Positions 40,847 to 49,723 of a stretch of 64,000 bases of DNA are shown in pieces. The number at the start of each line of letters is the position of its first letter. The first letter of the stretch is position 1. The DNA comes from Flavobacteriales bacterium (GTDB lineage Bacteria; Bacteroidota; Bacteroidia; Flavobacteriales_D; Sanyastnellaceae). Made by a program: the position numbers and the translations under genes. Location: assembly GCA_016722445.1 (NCBI GenBank), contig JADKIZ010000008.1, forward strand, positions 1 through 64,000, given 5' to 3'. The notes under the pieces are model-generated. The model had not been told where the DNA came from, ran no database searches, and worked only from the letters and a program-made list of their open reading frames with translations.

Positions 40847-42929
40847 AAACGGTAATTGTTCCGCGCATGTGTTTTTTATCGATCAGGCTTTCATTCTTTT
40901 CATCCAACGCTGTGATCTGATAAACATACACTCCATCCGGAACATAATAATCATCCTTTCCACCGGTCCAGACATCATCGGGATCTATACTGTGAAACAC
41001 TTCATCACCCCACCGATTGAAGATGATGAATTCATATACCGTCACTCCTCGTGCTTCTACTTTAAACACATCATTGACTCCGTCATCATTTGGAGTAAGA
41101 CTATTCGGTATAAAAATGGAAACACAATCCGATGTGATCATCACTTGATCCTCTGCAGTGCATCCATTCAATGAAGCTTGTGCAATGTAACTTGTGGTTT
41201 GAGTTGGCGCTTGAACAACAACAATGGTAGAATCAATAAGTAACGCTTCATCCAACCACCAGGAAACTTCGCCTTCTCCAAATGCCATCAATTCCATATA
41301 ACCTTCACAAGTACTCGATAGATCCAATCCGGCATCAATGGTTGGCAGTGGTGAAAAGAACAAGGTAACGCTCGAATCTGCCTGACATCCGGCTTTCTCG
41401 GCAATCACAGTGTAAATTCCGTTCGAAGTGATGTATCTGTTCAAGGAATCAGTTCCATTTTCCCAGGTAAAGCTGTCATAGTCCCCGGAAATCGTGAGCG
41501 TGATGATATCACCAGCGCACACGGAATCATCACTTGCTGTGATATTGATTGTGGCTTCAATACCCAATTCAACTTCAACAGGATTGGAAGTGTTCTCACA
41601 CGTTCCTCCAAATGAAGTCTCAAACCAATACGAGCCATTGGAAGTAACCAGAAGCTGGTCGCCAGTTTCGCCGGCCATCGGATTGCCGTTTTGGTACCAT
41701 TGAATATCTCCATCTGTAATGGCGGAGAGTATCAATGATTCATCACATAAAAATTGATCATCGGCGGGTGTGATTTCGGCATCTGGAGTTAAGCCGCTGA
41801 TCACGGTGACCAAATCAGATTCCACCGTACAAGTACCATTCGTGACAATCACCGAATAATCACCTGGTTCAAATGCTTCGAATACATTTTGTATGGCATC
41901 CGTGATGTCTGTTCCATTCCACTGCCACTGGTAAGTTCCGGTGGCGTTGGTGCTCAATTCCACGGATTGGCCTTCACAAAAAGCAAGAGGACCGTTGGCG
42001 ATAACAGTTGGAGATGGTGTATCCAATACTTCCACAAAATCAGTGAAGGTTTGATCAAAAGTCCCACATGCGTTGGTGATGGTGAGTGTTACATCGTAAG
42101 TACCAGCAGCATCATAACAGATATTGGTTGGATTCTCCACCAGAGAAGTTGCGGTTGTAGCTCCTTCGAATTGCCAAGACCAAGAAGCAGGTTGGGGAGT
42201 GGTGAGATCATTAAAATTGATGCAACTCCCAGTACAAATGTTTTGTTGGCTTGCCGAAATATCAAAGAGCACTGTGATTCCGGAGTTACTTGTTCCCGCT
42301 GTAATAGAAGCTCCGCAGACCTCCTGCCAGGTGGTTCCACCATCACATGTTCTCGCGATGGCACAGCCATCTGTATTGTTACCAGGGATACTGTTAAATT
42401 CGGTAGCATCATTAAAGAAGAAGTCAACCGAAGCGCAATTGCCAGATGCCTGTGATGCAAGATTGACAGGCAGTTGACCTCCACCCCAAATGACGGCATC
42501 GGAAATAATTCCGGACGGATCTGACAACAGGAGTTGTTCCGTGCCATTGGTGAGAATTCCTACGGTGTTGCCGGCAGTGCAATTGCACGTGCCCCAATTG
42601 AGGTCAATGGCAACACCCGAATTGGCGCTTCCGATCGTCATAAATCCATTGGCAGCAATCGTGGTGCCCAGTGGAAGTGTTACGGCAAAATCGCCATCAG
42701 TGATAACATAACAACTCAGATCGACATCATTAGCACAGGTGTTGTAAAGTTCAATCCATTCAGAAGTATTGGGATCGTTGGAGCCATCATTGCTGCCCGC
42801 GGCATTGATCATGATTTCATTGAAAACAACGCATTGCGCAAAGACCGATCCCGGTAAGAGAACAATGAAAAGCAATGCCAACGTAGAACAGCACCGGATA
42901 ACTGCCGATTTACCCATTTGATTCTTCAA
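40839..42929 (-). CDS. secreted protein with lamin-tail, PKD and CHU_C domains
   Basis: A 696-residue unbroken protein: signal peptide (TLALLFIVLLPGSVFAQ), a lamin-tail domain (about 30-150, FNEIMINAAGSND, SEWIELYNTCANDVDLSCYV), a PKD-like domain (about 225-305, SWSWQFEGATTATS, YDAAGTYDVTLTITN), several Ig-like segments, and a C-terminal CHU_C domain (FIPNSLTPNDDGVNDVFKV, FNRWGDEVFHS, VPDGVYVYQI). CHU_C marks type B T9SS export and surface display. Role of the protein is unknown. It converges with the ABC exporter gene. Confidence 0.85.
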   Translation of the reverse strand: MKNQMGKSAVIRCCSTLALLFIVLLPGSVFAQCVVFNEIMINAAGSNDGSNDPNTSEWIELYNTCANDVDLSCYVITDGDFAVTLPLGTTIAANGFMTIGSANSGVAIDLNWGTCNCTAGNTVGILTNGTEQLLLSDPSGIISDAVIWGGGQLPVNLASQASGNCASVDFFFNDATEFNSIPGNNTDGCAIARTCDGGTTWQEVCGASITAGTSNSGITVLFDISASQQNICTGSCINFNDLTTPQPASWSWQFEGATTATSLVENPTNICYDAAGTYDVTLTITNACGTFDQTFTDFVEVLDTPSPTVIANGPLAFCEGQSVELSTNATGTYQWQWNGTDITDAIQNVFEAFEPGDYSVIVTNGTCTVESDLVTVISGLTPDAEITPADDQFLCDESLILSAITDGDIQWYQNGNPMAGETGDQLLVTSNGSYWFETSFGGTCENTSNPVEVELGIEATINITASDDSVCAGDIITLTISGDYDSFTWENGTDSLNRYITSNGIYTVIAEKAGCQADSSVTLFFSPLPTIDAGLDLSSTCEGYMELMAFGEGEVSWWLDEALLIDSTIVVVQAPTQTTSYIAQASLNGCTAEDQVMITSDCVSIFIPNSLTPNDDGVNDVFKVEARGVTVYEFIIFNRWGDEVFHSIDPDDVWTGGKDDYYVPDGVYVYQITALDEKNESLIDKKHMRGTITVFR

Positions 42930-43161
42930 AATTTACCCCTTGCAAAAACGTGTGCAAAGGTCGTATTTCATGACTGAAATACCTAGAACTAGTTGCATGA
43001 TTGATGACAGTTTTACAAATTCTTCATATGAGGCTATGGGCGTAGGGGAATAGTCTCTCTTATCATCAGCCATGAACGAAACCACGGAGGTCACTAAGAA
43101 ATTTCGCACAAAGGGCCACGAAGGAAAATTCAGAGCACCTGTTGACTCTTGACAAAGCGAA

Positions 43162-43370
43162 TCATGTTGGTGCTGATGGTCTTTAGATTCCTCTCCGCTA
43201 CGCGAAGAGGAATGACGAGGGTGGGGGTTGGTTTAGCCGCCTTCGGCGGTCTGTGAGGACGATCCTTTCCTCTGGTAGCGTTTGTCCGTGCGGTGTTCAT
43301 CTCTGTTAATCATGTTCGACCCCGCTGGGTCGTGGACATTGTTGACGTGTATTCTGGGAATATTTCGAAA
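43162..43370 (+). repeat. 209-bp direct repeat, copy 1, with three hairpins
   Basis: Nearly identical to 43425-43633 (about ten mismatches, no indels, offset 263). Hairpins: ATTCCTCT(187-194 of 43xxx)/AGAGGAAT, GCCGCC-TTC-GGCGGT, and CGACCC-CGCT-GGGTCG. The first resembles the widespread ATTCC...GGAATGAC palindromes. Confidence 0.85.
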
Positions 43371-43424
43371 TAGAATGGCTACAAGAGAAAAAATGAGAAC
43401 ACCTGAAATTCCTTGAGATACATT

Positions 43425-43633
43425 TCATGTTGGTGCTGATGGTCTTTAGATTCCTCTCCGCTACGCGAAGAGGAATGACGAGCGTCGGGGTTGGTTTAGC
43501 CGCCTTCGGCGGTCTATGAGGATAATCCTTTCCTCTGGTGGCGTTTGTCCGTGCGGTGTTCATCTCTGTTAATCATGTTCGACCCCGCTGGGTCGTGGAC
43601 ATTGTTGATGTGTGTTCTGGAAATAATTCGAAA
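43425..43633 (+). repeat. 209-bp direct repeat, copy 2, with three hairpins
   Basis: Second copy of the 43162-43370 element. The three stem sequences are conserved while substitutions lie mostly between them. Confidence 0.85.
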
Positions 43634-43852
43634 GCATTACGTTCGAGAACAATCAGATTTTTTATCCCGATGAAAGAAGAATGCACAAATTCAGAGGGAT
43701 TTTGAATCGGAATCGAAAGGCACCGCATAGTCTATGTCAATGGTTGTATTCAGTCACAAGTGCACCTATCTTAGCGGCCCTGATTTCAGGAATTCCCACA
43801 AGTTTAACCCATTGACAGGCCGTGAGTTGAGGCTCAGGCTAACATGAAAAAC

Positions 43853-45541
43853 ATGAGCGACGACAAGAAGATTATTTTTTCGATGGTAGGTGTGAACAAG
43901 TACACACCAACCGGCAAACACATCATCAAAGACATTTACCTCAGCTTTTACTACGGAGCCAAAATCGGTATCCTCGGTATGAACGGTGCCGGTAAATCCA
44001 CCGTTATGAAAATCATCGCTGGATTGGATCAAAGTTTCCAAGGCGATGTTGTTTGGAGTCCTGGATATTCGGTTGGATATCTTCCACAGGAACCTAATTT
44101 GGATGAAAACAAGACCGTTCGCGAAATTGTTGAGGAAGGCGTAAAGCCAATCATGGACGCTCTCAAAGAGTATGAAGAGATCAACTTGAAATTTGGTGAT
44201 GAGGAAATTCTGAATGATCCGGACAAAATGGACGCATTGATGAATCGCCAAGCTAAAGCACAAGATAAGATCGAAGCTTTGGGCGGTTGGGATCTTGATA
44301 ATAAACTTGCGGTTGCGATGGATGCATTGAGTTGTCCACCGGAAGATCAGAAGATAGGAGTACTCAGCGGTGGTGAACGCCGCCGTGTAGCACTTTGCCG
44401 TTTGTTGTTGCAACAACCGGATGTGCTCCTGCTCGATGAGCCTACCAACCACTTGGATGCAGAAAGCGTACTTTGGTTGGAGCAGCATTTGTCTGAATAC
44501 AAAGGCACCGTGCTTGCAGTAACGCACGACCGTTATTTCCTGGATAATGTAGCTGGATGGATTCTTGAATTGGACCGTGGTGAGGGCATTCCATATCAGG
44601 GAAATTATTCTTCATGGTTGGAACAAAAAGCCAAACGTCTTGCTCAGGAAGAAAAACAAGAAAGCAAACGCAGAAAAATTCTCGAGCGCGAGTTGGAATG
44701 GGTAAGAACCAATCCCAAAGGTCGCCATGCGAAAAACAAAGCAAGGCTTCAGAATTACGATAAGATGATGAGTGAGGGAGAACGTGAGAAAGAAGCCAAA
44801 TTGGAAATTCCAATTCCGAATGGACCTCGTCTCGGAAGTGAAGTCATCGAATTCACCGGAGTGAGCAAGGGTTTTGAAGATCGCATCCTCATCGACAACC
44901 TCAGTTTCAAATTGCCACCTGCAGGAATTGTTGGTGTGATTGGTCCGAACGGAGCGGGTAAAACAACCTTGTTCCGCATGATCATGAATGAAGAAAATCC
45001 GGATGGTGGAAGCATCAAAATCGGAGATACCGTGAAGATCGGCTATGTCGATCAGCGTCACAAAGAGATTGACGAAAACAAGACCGTTTATGAGGTCATC
45101 AGTGGTGGAAATGAAGTCATCGAAGTAGGAGGGCAGACCATCAACTCACGCGCTTACTGCAGCAAATTCAATTTTGCGGGAGCAGATCAGCAGAAGAAAT
45201 GCGGTGTGTTATCCGGAGGTGAGCGCAATCGTCTCCATTTGGCGATGACCTTAAAGACCGAAGCCAACGTATTGCTCCTCGACGAACCTACGAACGACAT
45301 CGACGTAAATACCCTCCGCGCATTGGAAGAAGGCATTCAGAACTTCGCGGGATGCGCCGTAGTGATATCCCACGACCGCTGGTTCCTCGACCGTATCTGC
45401 ACCCACATCCTCGCATTCGAAGGTGACTCACAAGTCTACTACTTCGAAGGCGACTTCAGCGAATACGAAGAGAACAAACAGAAACGACTTGGCGATACCA
45501 CACCACATAGGATTAAGTATAAGAAACTGGTACGCGGATAA
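43853..45541 (+). CDS. ettA: energy-dependent translational throttle protein EttA (ABC-F)
   Basis: Soluble twin-ATPase that binds the ribosomal E site and gates the first elongation step according to ADP/ATP ratio. Two ABC cassettes: Walker A GMNGAGKSTVMK and GPNGAGKTTLFR; signatures LSGGERRRVALCR and LSGGERNRLHLA; Walker B LLLDEPTNHLDAES and LLLDEPTNDIDVNT. The linker between them is charged and helical (QEEKQESKRRKILERELEW). About 562 aa, family length. Start at 43853 (MSDDKKIIFSMVGVNK) is preferred to 43844. An intrinsic terminator follows. Confidence 0.92.
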   Translation: MSDDKKIIFSMVGVNKYTPTGKHIIKDIYLSFYYGAKIGILGMNGAGKSTVMKIIAGLDQSFQGDVVWSPGYSVGYLPQEPNLDENKTVREIVEEGVKPIMDALKEYEEINLKFGDEEILNDPDKMDALMNRQAKAQDKIEALGGWDLDNKLAVAMDALSCPPEDQKIGVLSGGERRRVALCRLLLQQPDVLLLDEPTNHLDAESVLWLEQHLSEYKGTVLAVTHDRYFLDNVAGWILELDRGEGIPYQGNYSSWLEQKAKRLAQEEKQESKRRKILERELEWVRTNPKGRHAKNKARLQNYDKMMSEGEREKEAKLEIPIPNGPRLGSEVIEFTGVSKGFEDRILIDNLSFKLPPAGIVGVIGPNGAGKTTLFRMIMNEENPDGGSIKIGDTVKIGYVDQRHKEIDENKTVYEVISGGNEVIEVGGQTINSRAYCSKFNFAGADQQKKCGVLSGGERNRLHLAMTLKTEANVLLLDEPTNDIDVNTLRALEEGIQNFAGCAVVISHDRWFLDRICTHILAFEGDSQVYYFEGDFSEYEENKQKRLGDTTPHRIKYKKLVRG

Positions 45542-45562
45542 TTCGCGATGGATAAAGAATGG

Positions 45563-45588
45563 AAACAGCCGCGGGAGCGGCTGTTTTT
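45563..45588 (+). terminator. intrinsic terminator after ettA
   Basis: Perfect 10-bp stem AAACAGCCGC / GCGGCTGTTT with a GGGA loop, ending in TTTTT, 22 bp after the ettA stop. Confidence 0.88.
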
Positions 45589-45623
45589 GGTTACGAGAAT
45601 ATCGGAAATGAAATTAAATGTTC

Positions 45624-45758
45624 GTTGAATGGGTTTCGGCTTGGCGATGTGGCGGATTTATAGCACAAAAGCTCATTAGAAGTACTCACGTTGAACCTTG
45701 CACAAATGCTTCATAGAAGCACTTCTGCCGCAAAATTACCAATCCGATGTTAGCTGTT
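45624..45758 (-). other. attC-like recombination site downstream of cassette A
   Basis: On the minus strand it starts at AACAGCTAAC (45758-45749), just after the stop of the 45764-46771 gene. Inner arms pair imperfectly: CGGATTGG and GCGG on one side, CGGCTTGG and GCGG on the other. The distal core box is degraded, so this site is less certain than the one at 46794. Confidence 0.45.
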
Positions 45759-45763
45759 GTTTT

Positions 45764-46771
45764 TTAGTCGTCATATGTTTCTCTTCTTTCAATTACCTGT
45801 TTAATATCTGCTTCAATTTGTGCAACCAAGTCAAGAAGAGTTAAACTATTTTTACTGTCTTCAATTTGTAATTCTTTTAAATCAAGTTGTCTTCCTCCCG
45901 GACCTCTTGCGGGTAAAATTTCCCAATAAGTCATCTCATTATTTTGATTTGGTGTCAGATATATTGTGTCCCATTTGTTTGAAATAAATATTCTGTCAAA
46001 GTCAGCTATTTTGTAATAGCCAATTTCATCATCATTTAATTTGGCACTTATTATTAACGGAGTTTGATACAGTTCTCTTTTGTACAGAGACATTTGGGAT
46101 GCTCTTATTTTACTATCTTTCTCCGCAATGTAAGGGTCGTTTAATTCGTAGTGAACTACTCGAAAAGGTCTTTGTTTGTTTTGCAGTTTGAATTTCTTAA
46201 TTACGATGTCATTGCCAATATGCTCCAACATACTTTTTTCAAATAATTCTGCTCTTTCTCTATACGGCTTAGATGCATTTATTTCATCAATCCAGTCAAT
46301 AAAAATACCGGCAGCACAAAGTCCACTATCTTTACTTCTTGTTCCTCCATAAACTGAAAGACTAATTCTAATGTCCCTGAATAGCCATGTAGCACTAAAA
46401 ACGACTGCACTTGACAAATAATCCTTTTTTAAATCTGGTTGATAATAAAGATTTTCAGATTTCAAAGGTTCCCCAAGAACTTTCACTAATTGTGTCAAAT
46501 ATGGTGAATGTTGTTTTTTGAAAAAACCTGGCTTTATTGGTGCTATTTCGTATTGAACCTGCAAAACTGGTCTGTCTTCAAACGGTGCTCTAACTTCAAA
46601 CTCGGTAGCTGGTAATCCAAAAATACTTGAACATTTACATCTGATATTCGGCCAGCCACCATAAGGTTTGAATTTCTCAAAATCCTCAAGCATAGGTCGA
46701 ACGTCATTAAGCGGTTTTCCCCATTCAATTTTAAGTCCGTCTATTTCATAATATTTAGTATCAATATTCAT
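45764..46771 (-). CDS. hypothetical protein carried in cassette A
   Basis: A 335-residue, apparently soluble protein with no signal peptide or membrane span (MNIDTKYYEIDGLKIEWGKP...). It has charged C-terminal helical text (LLDLVAQIEADIKQVIERRE). I recognise no family. The gene is visibly more AT-rich than its neighbours, and it sits exactly between complementary core sites GTTAGCTGTT (45749-45758) and AACAGCTAAC (46794-46803), as an integron-type cassette gene would. Fitness or immunity cargo is a guess. Confidence 0.7.
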   Translation of the reverse strand: MNIDTKYYEIDGLKIEWGKPLNDVRPMLEDFEKFKPYGGWPNIRCKCSSIFGLPATEFEVRAPFEDRPVLQVQYEIAPIKPGFFKKQHSPYLTQLVKVLGEPLKSENLYYQPDLKKDYLSSAVVFSATWLFRDIRISLSVYGGTRSKDSGLCAAGIFIDWIDEINASKPYRERAELFEKSMLEHIGNDIVIKKFKLQNKQRPFRVVHYELNDPYIAEKDSKIRASQMSLYKRELYQTPLIISAKLNDDEIGYYKIADFDRIFISNKWDTIYLTPNQNNEMTYWEILPARGPGGRQLDLKELQIEDSKNSLTLLDLVAQIEADIKQVIERRETYDD

Positions 46772-46793
46772 TACTAAGGTGTGTCAGTAAAAT

Positions 46794-46930
46794 AACAGCT
46801 AACGTTTTGCAGCTACCAGCAGTTGGCGACTTCTGGCACTACTTTTCAAATATATCACTGAACTTTATTCCAGCACAAATCTTCAATAAACCACTGAACC
46901 GCCAATTGCTGGTAGGTGCTGTTAGCACCA
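46794..46930 (-). other. attC-like site between two cassettes
   Basis: Architecture matches attC: outer core boxes GCTAAC (46798-46803) and GTTAGC (46921-46926); inner boxes CTACCAGCAGTTGGCG (46813-46828) and CGCCAATTGCTGGTAG (46900-46915) pairing over 15 of 16 bases; a central spacer of about 70 nt. The cores are GTTAGC rather than the classical GTTRRRY. Confidence 0.65.
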
Positions 46931-46992
46931 GTGCCGTTCAGCGTTGGTAAGAACCTAGTTCAAAGATGAATAATTTTCAGATTCAATTTTGG

Positions 46993-47487
46993 TTATTCAT
47001 TAGATAGATTAAGTCCAATTCCTAAATAAAAGGCGACCTCAATACCACTCTCAAAAGTGTTATAAAGTCGAGGATTGTATCCTGCTTGAAAAAATAATCC
47101 ATGAATTTCTTCAAATCGAGAATGATAGCGCAGACCAATAATTCCGTTTAAATCTGTGTAGCTTGTCCCACCGTAAAAATTAATAGAAGGCTCAATGCCT
47201 ATTTCTAAAAACAATCTGTTTTTTCCGAATAGCTGTCCGACTTGTGGCATTATTTTATTGGTTCGCGGAATGCCGTATTCTGCGTCACCAGGAATTCCAC
47301 CAAAACCTAAATTGATTATTGTGTAGGTCCAATCGGCTAAGTAAAAGCGTTGTTCCGCTTTGAGATACGTTAATCCCTGTCTACCAAATCCGACATAAGC
47401 TGAACTTCCAGATTCTAAGGTACCAGTTTGGCTATGCAACCTAGAAAAAGCGATCATTAAGAAAAAAAGGATTGAACAACGCGTCAT
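46993..47487 (-). CDS. small outer-membrane beta-barrel protein carried in cassette B
   Basis: A 164-residue protein with an N-terminal signal (MTRCSILFFLMIAFSRLHSQ) and alternating aromatic/polar strands (YVGFGRQGLTYLKAEQRFYL, FLEIGIEPSINFYGG, GIEVAFYLGIGLNLSNE). Such a layout fits a small outer-membrane barrel; no ligand can be inferred. It is bracketed by GTTAGCACCA (46921-46930) and TGGTGCTAAC (47501-47510), perfectly complementary 10-mers, which marks it as the second cassette gene, in the same orientation as the first. Confidence 0.68.
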   Translation of the reverse strand: MTRCSILFFLMIAFSRLHSQTGTLESGSSAYVGFGRQGLTYLKAEQRFYLADWTYTIINLGFGGIPGDAEYGIPRTNKIMPQVGQLFGKNRLFLEIGIEPSINFYGGTSYTDLNGIIGLRYHSRFEEIHGLFFQAGYNPRLYNTFESGIEVAFYLGIGLNLSNE

Positions 47488-47500
47488 GGTCAGGGTGCAT

Positions 47501-47510
47501 TGGTGCTAAC
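47501..47510 (-). other. cassette core site upstream of cassette B
   Basis: TGGTGCTAAC on the plus strand (GTTAGCACCA on the minus strand), 14 bp before the ATG of the cassette B gene. It is complementary to the core at 46921-46930 on the far side of that gene, the relation expected of the two ends of an inserted cassette. Confidence 0.55.
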
Positions 47511-47648
47511 TAGTTTAGATGAATGCCAAATTTACCCATTTCCTCATGCACCTCTTCAACAGGAAAAAATTCCCCACCCAACCTCAAAATTAACCACCTC
47601 CACCAAAATTCCCACAACTTAGGTGATCAAACCCGCACGTGCGCCGTT

Positions 47649-47905
47649 TTATACCTGTCCCGAAGATAATATTTCAACCTCTTTTTCTAATCCGGCGATT
47701 TTGGCTTCGAGTATTTTTTGTTGGATGGTGTTTCCTATGCGCTTCTGTTCAACTTAATCACTTTGTTTGTTCGGAAACTTGAGATCAAGGTTTTCTGTTA
47801 GCTGATTAACGTTGTGATGTCAAAATTTTTGACCAATGGGATGAAATCCATTTGTAGGTCACTAACTATGGAGTTGCGGATCGTTTTTTTATTGCTGACA
47901 TACAT
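47649..47905 (-). pseudogene. decayed gene fragment, unknown family
   Basis: Three adjoining open pieces on the minus strand read as one protein: MYVSNKKTIRNSIVSDLQMD...TTLIS from 47905, then (one-base shift) LTENLDLKFPNKQSD, an in-frame TAA, then VEQKRIGNTIQQKILEAKI...LSSGQV ending at 47649. The amino-acid composition and Lys/Glu heptad-like end look like real coding sequence. The frame shift and the stop make it a remnant. I do not recognise the family. Confidence 0.4.
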
Positions 47906-48321
47906 AAGGTTTTTTTCCGTGGGCTAAAGTGTGCACCAAAAAACGTGGCACGAAAAAAACAACATGGTAAAGTGTGTTGTACTTTATGATTGAATATGAA
48001 TGTCTTAAGATTTTGATTCAAGTGAAACTATGGTTCATCCTGCCCTGGTCACAACAATTTGAAGCCTGCTGCTCAGTCATATTCACCCACATTCATTGCG
48101 TTGTTTTAGATTGAATCTAGTACTGTAATCAGGTCGATACAGTCACAGATATCGTGTAGGTGATTCATGGAATTGTTCTAATCACTGTCCTGAGTCGTGG
48201 TTCACTCTTCAACCTTAAAACAGTCGGCTCTTTTTAGTACGAGTCTCTTCTGTTTCCCAACCCCTTTTTTGCATTTTGTTCATATTGAAGAGGAATTACA
48301 GGCAGCGAATGACATCATCTT
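47906..48321. other. gene-free intergenic stretch
   Basis: Between the decayed fragment and the 3' end of the WYL-regulator gene. I see no open frame or strong repeat. Confidence 0.45.
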
Positions 48322-49329
48322 TTACACCTCATACCTCGCTATCGTTTCCTTCAATACTTGTTTAATCCTGGATTTCAAACGGCGGGGACCTAATACCTTG
48401 ATGTGGGCACCGAAGCCGATGAGCTCGCGCTCGAGCTCCAGGTTGTGTATGACACGCAAGGAAATCACCAATCCATCTTCCTCCGTTTTCAGTATTTTCT
48501 GCGTATGATGAATGGGTTTTGTCAGGATGTATGGAGCATGTTCTTTCGTCACCCAGAATACAACTTCCACAGGTCGTTCGTTCACACTTCGTGTAACTCC
48601 CACCATCTCGTCATAAAATGTATGTATATCTATCGGCGACTTTTTGTAAGGCACTTTTTCCAATGCCTTGGTAGCATGTATTCTGTCCAATGCAAAGGTG
48701 GCCACATTCATTTTCGCAGTAGCAGCCAATAGAAACCATCTGTTGCGGTATTCCTTGAGCATATAGGGATATACTACGAATGTGCTCGGCTCCTGGGCCT
48801 TGTAGGATTGATATTGAAGCTCTATGGCGTTTTTGTCAATGATGTTCCTGTGGATAGGATCGATCATGTGCAATCCTTTGAGTTGATCATTTCTTTCGAA
48901 GTGTATCGCCGAAACTCCTTTGTTGGAGACATGGGCGACCTTGTCTTCCAGCTTGTTCAACATGACACCGAGTTCCTCGAAATAACTAAATCCCTTGAAT
49001 TGTTTCAGCAACGAGAGCGCATTGTTCAAGGTCTCCATGTCATGGCCCGTCAATGGTATATTCGTGATGCTGTAATTGCGGTCGCTATATGAATAGTATT
49101 TTTTATCTGTGACGGCAATGGGGGCATTATACCCCAATTTCTCACTGCGCATGGTCTGAATGTCCAATTGAATGGACCGTCGGCTGATTCCTTTGGTAAT
49201 TCCCTCGTATTCATACAATGCATCTGAACACGCCTCCATCAAATCTTCCAATGTCCATTTGCGAAATCTGTTCTGTAAACATTGATCGATGGTCTTGTAT
49301 CGTATCAATGCATGTTTATTGATCGGCAT
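48322..49329 (-). CDS. WYL-domain transcriptional regulator
   Basis: A 335-residue regulator: an N-terminal winged-helix region (residues about 1-80, YKTIDQCLQNRFRKWTLEDL, GISRRSIQLDIQTMR), then a WYL ligand-binding domain with VVYPYMLKEYRNRWFLLAA and FALDRIHATKAL, and the C-terminal extension (ELERELIGFGAHIKVLGP). WYL domains bind nucleic-acid-type or nucleotide ligands and often control defence or RNA/DNA repair genes. Start at 49329 (MPINKHALIRYKTID) follows a good -7 box. It is divergent from the tRNA-like RNA locus and the slipin-rtcB genes, and is the natural candidate to control them. Confidence 0.85.
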   Translation of the reverse strand: MPINKHALIRYKTIDQCLQNRFRKWTLEDLMEACSDALYEYEGITKGISRRSIQLDIQTMRSEKLGYNAPIAVTDKKYYSYSDRNYSITNIPLTGHDMETLNNALSLLKQFKGFSYFEELGVMLNKLEDKVAHVSNKGVSAIHFERNDQLKGLHMIDPIHRNIIDKNAIELQYQSYKAQEPSTFVVYPYMLKEYRNRWFLLAATAKMNVATFALDRIHATKALEKVPYKKSPIDIHTFYDEMVGVTRSVNERPVEVVFWVTKEHAPYILTKPIHHTQKILKTEEDGLVISLRVIHNLELERELIGFGAHIKVLGPRRLKSRIKQVLKETIARYEV

Positions 49330-49345
49330 GGCCTGGTGTTTTTTA

Positions 49346-49380
49346 CAAAAGTATTGAGTTCTACGCAATCTATTTGCGCA
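49346..49380 (-). promoter_or_regulatory. promoter of the WYL gene with TGCGCA at the -33 position
   Basis: On the minus strand TACTTTTG (49353-49346) is a perfect TAnnTTTG -7 box, with transcription starting about 10 nt before the ATG. The -33 position, 21 bp upstream, is occupied by the palindrome TGCGCA (49375-49380). Confidence 0.5.
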
Positions 49381-49474
49381 GATGACATGAAGTGTCCTGA
49401 TTTGTCAAAATATTTTTTCAGGAATGGCGAGGGGTAGCGCACGATTTTGAATAAATATCCAAATTTCTTTTTTC

Positions 49475-49493
49475 TGCGCAAAAAGACTGCGCA
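49475..49493. promoter_or_regulatory. paired TGCGCA palindromes in the divergent region
   Basis: TGCGCA at 49475-49480 and 49488-49493, 13 bp apart, within a direct repeat (ctgcgcaaaaaga / ctgcgcacata). Together with the copy at 49375 these are candidate regulator binding sites. Confidence 0.35.
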
Positions 49494-49565
49494 CATAGGT
49501 GGTCATGTTTGCATCGCAATCAGTTGCACACGTTTTTTGACATGACATTGATGTAATAAGCGGTT

Positions 49566-49595
49566 CAGGTAAATTTCAATTTCGACATTTACCTG
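49566..49595 (+). ncRNA. hairpin at the 5' side of the RNA locus
   Basis: Perfect 9-bp inverted repeat CAGGTAAAT (49566-49574) / ATTTACCTG (49587-49595) with a 12-nt loop. It may be the first element of the structured RNA or a regulatory DNA palindrome. Confidence 0.35.
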
Positions 49596-49622
49596 TCGCA
49601 AATTTTACCCTTCGATAGTATT

Positions 49623-49689
49623 GAGCGCTTCGCATGAACAGGAAATTTTCATTGGATGAATGAATATCCATTTTGGAGTTGAAGCGCTC
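49623..49689 (+). ncRNA. stem-loop domain of the RNA locus
   Basis: GAGCGCTTC and GAAGCGCTC pair perfectly over 9 bp, enclosing a 49-nt region that contains an inner hairpin (TGGAT / ATCCA, 8-nt loop). Confidence 0.4.
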
Positions 49690-49723
49690 TGAAAAAGCCA
49701 ACCAAAACTCCATGTCCCGGACG

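Larger units (their letters stand above)
42930..43852. other. gene-free intergenic region with repeats
   Basis: About 0.9 kb without a convincing gene. Near 43080-43125 it has short imperfect repeats of the 'ccacggagg / cacaaagggccacgaagg' kind found scattered in many bacterial genomes. The main content is the 209-bp duplication listed separately. Confidence 0.6.
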
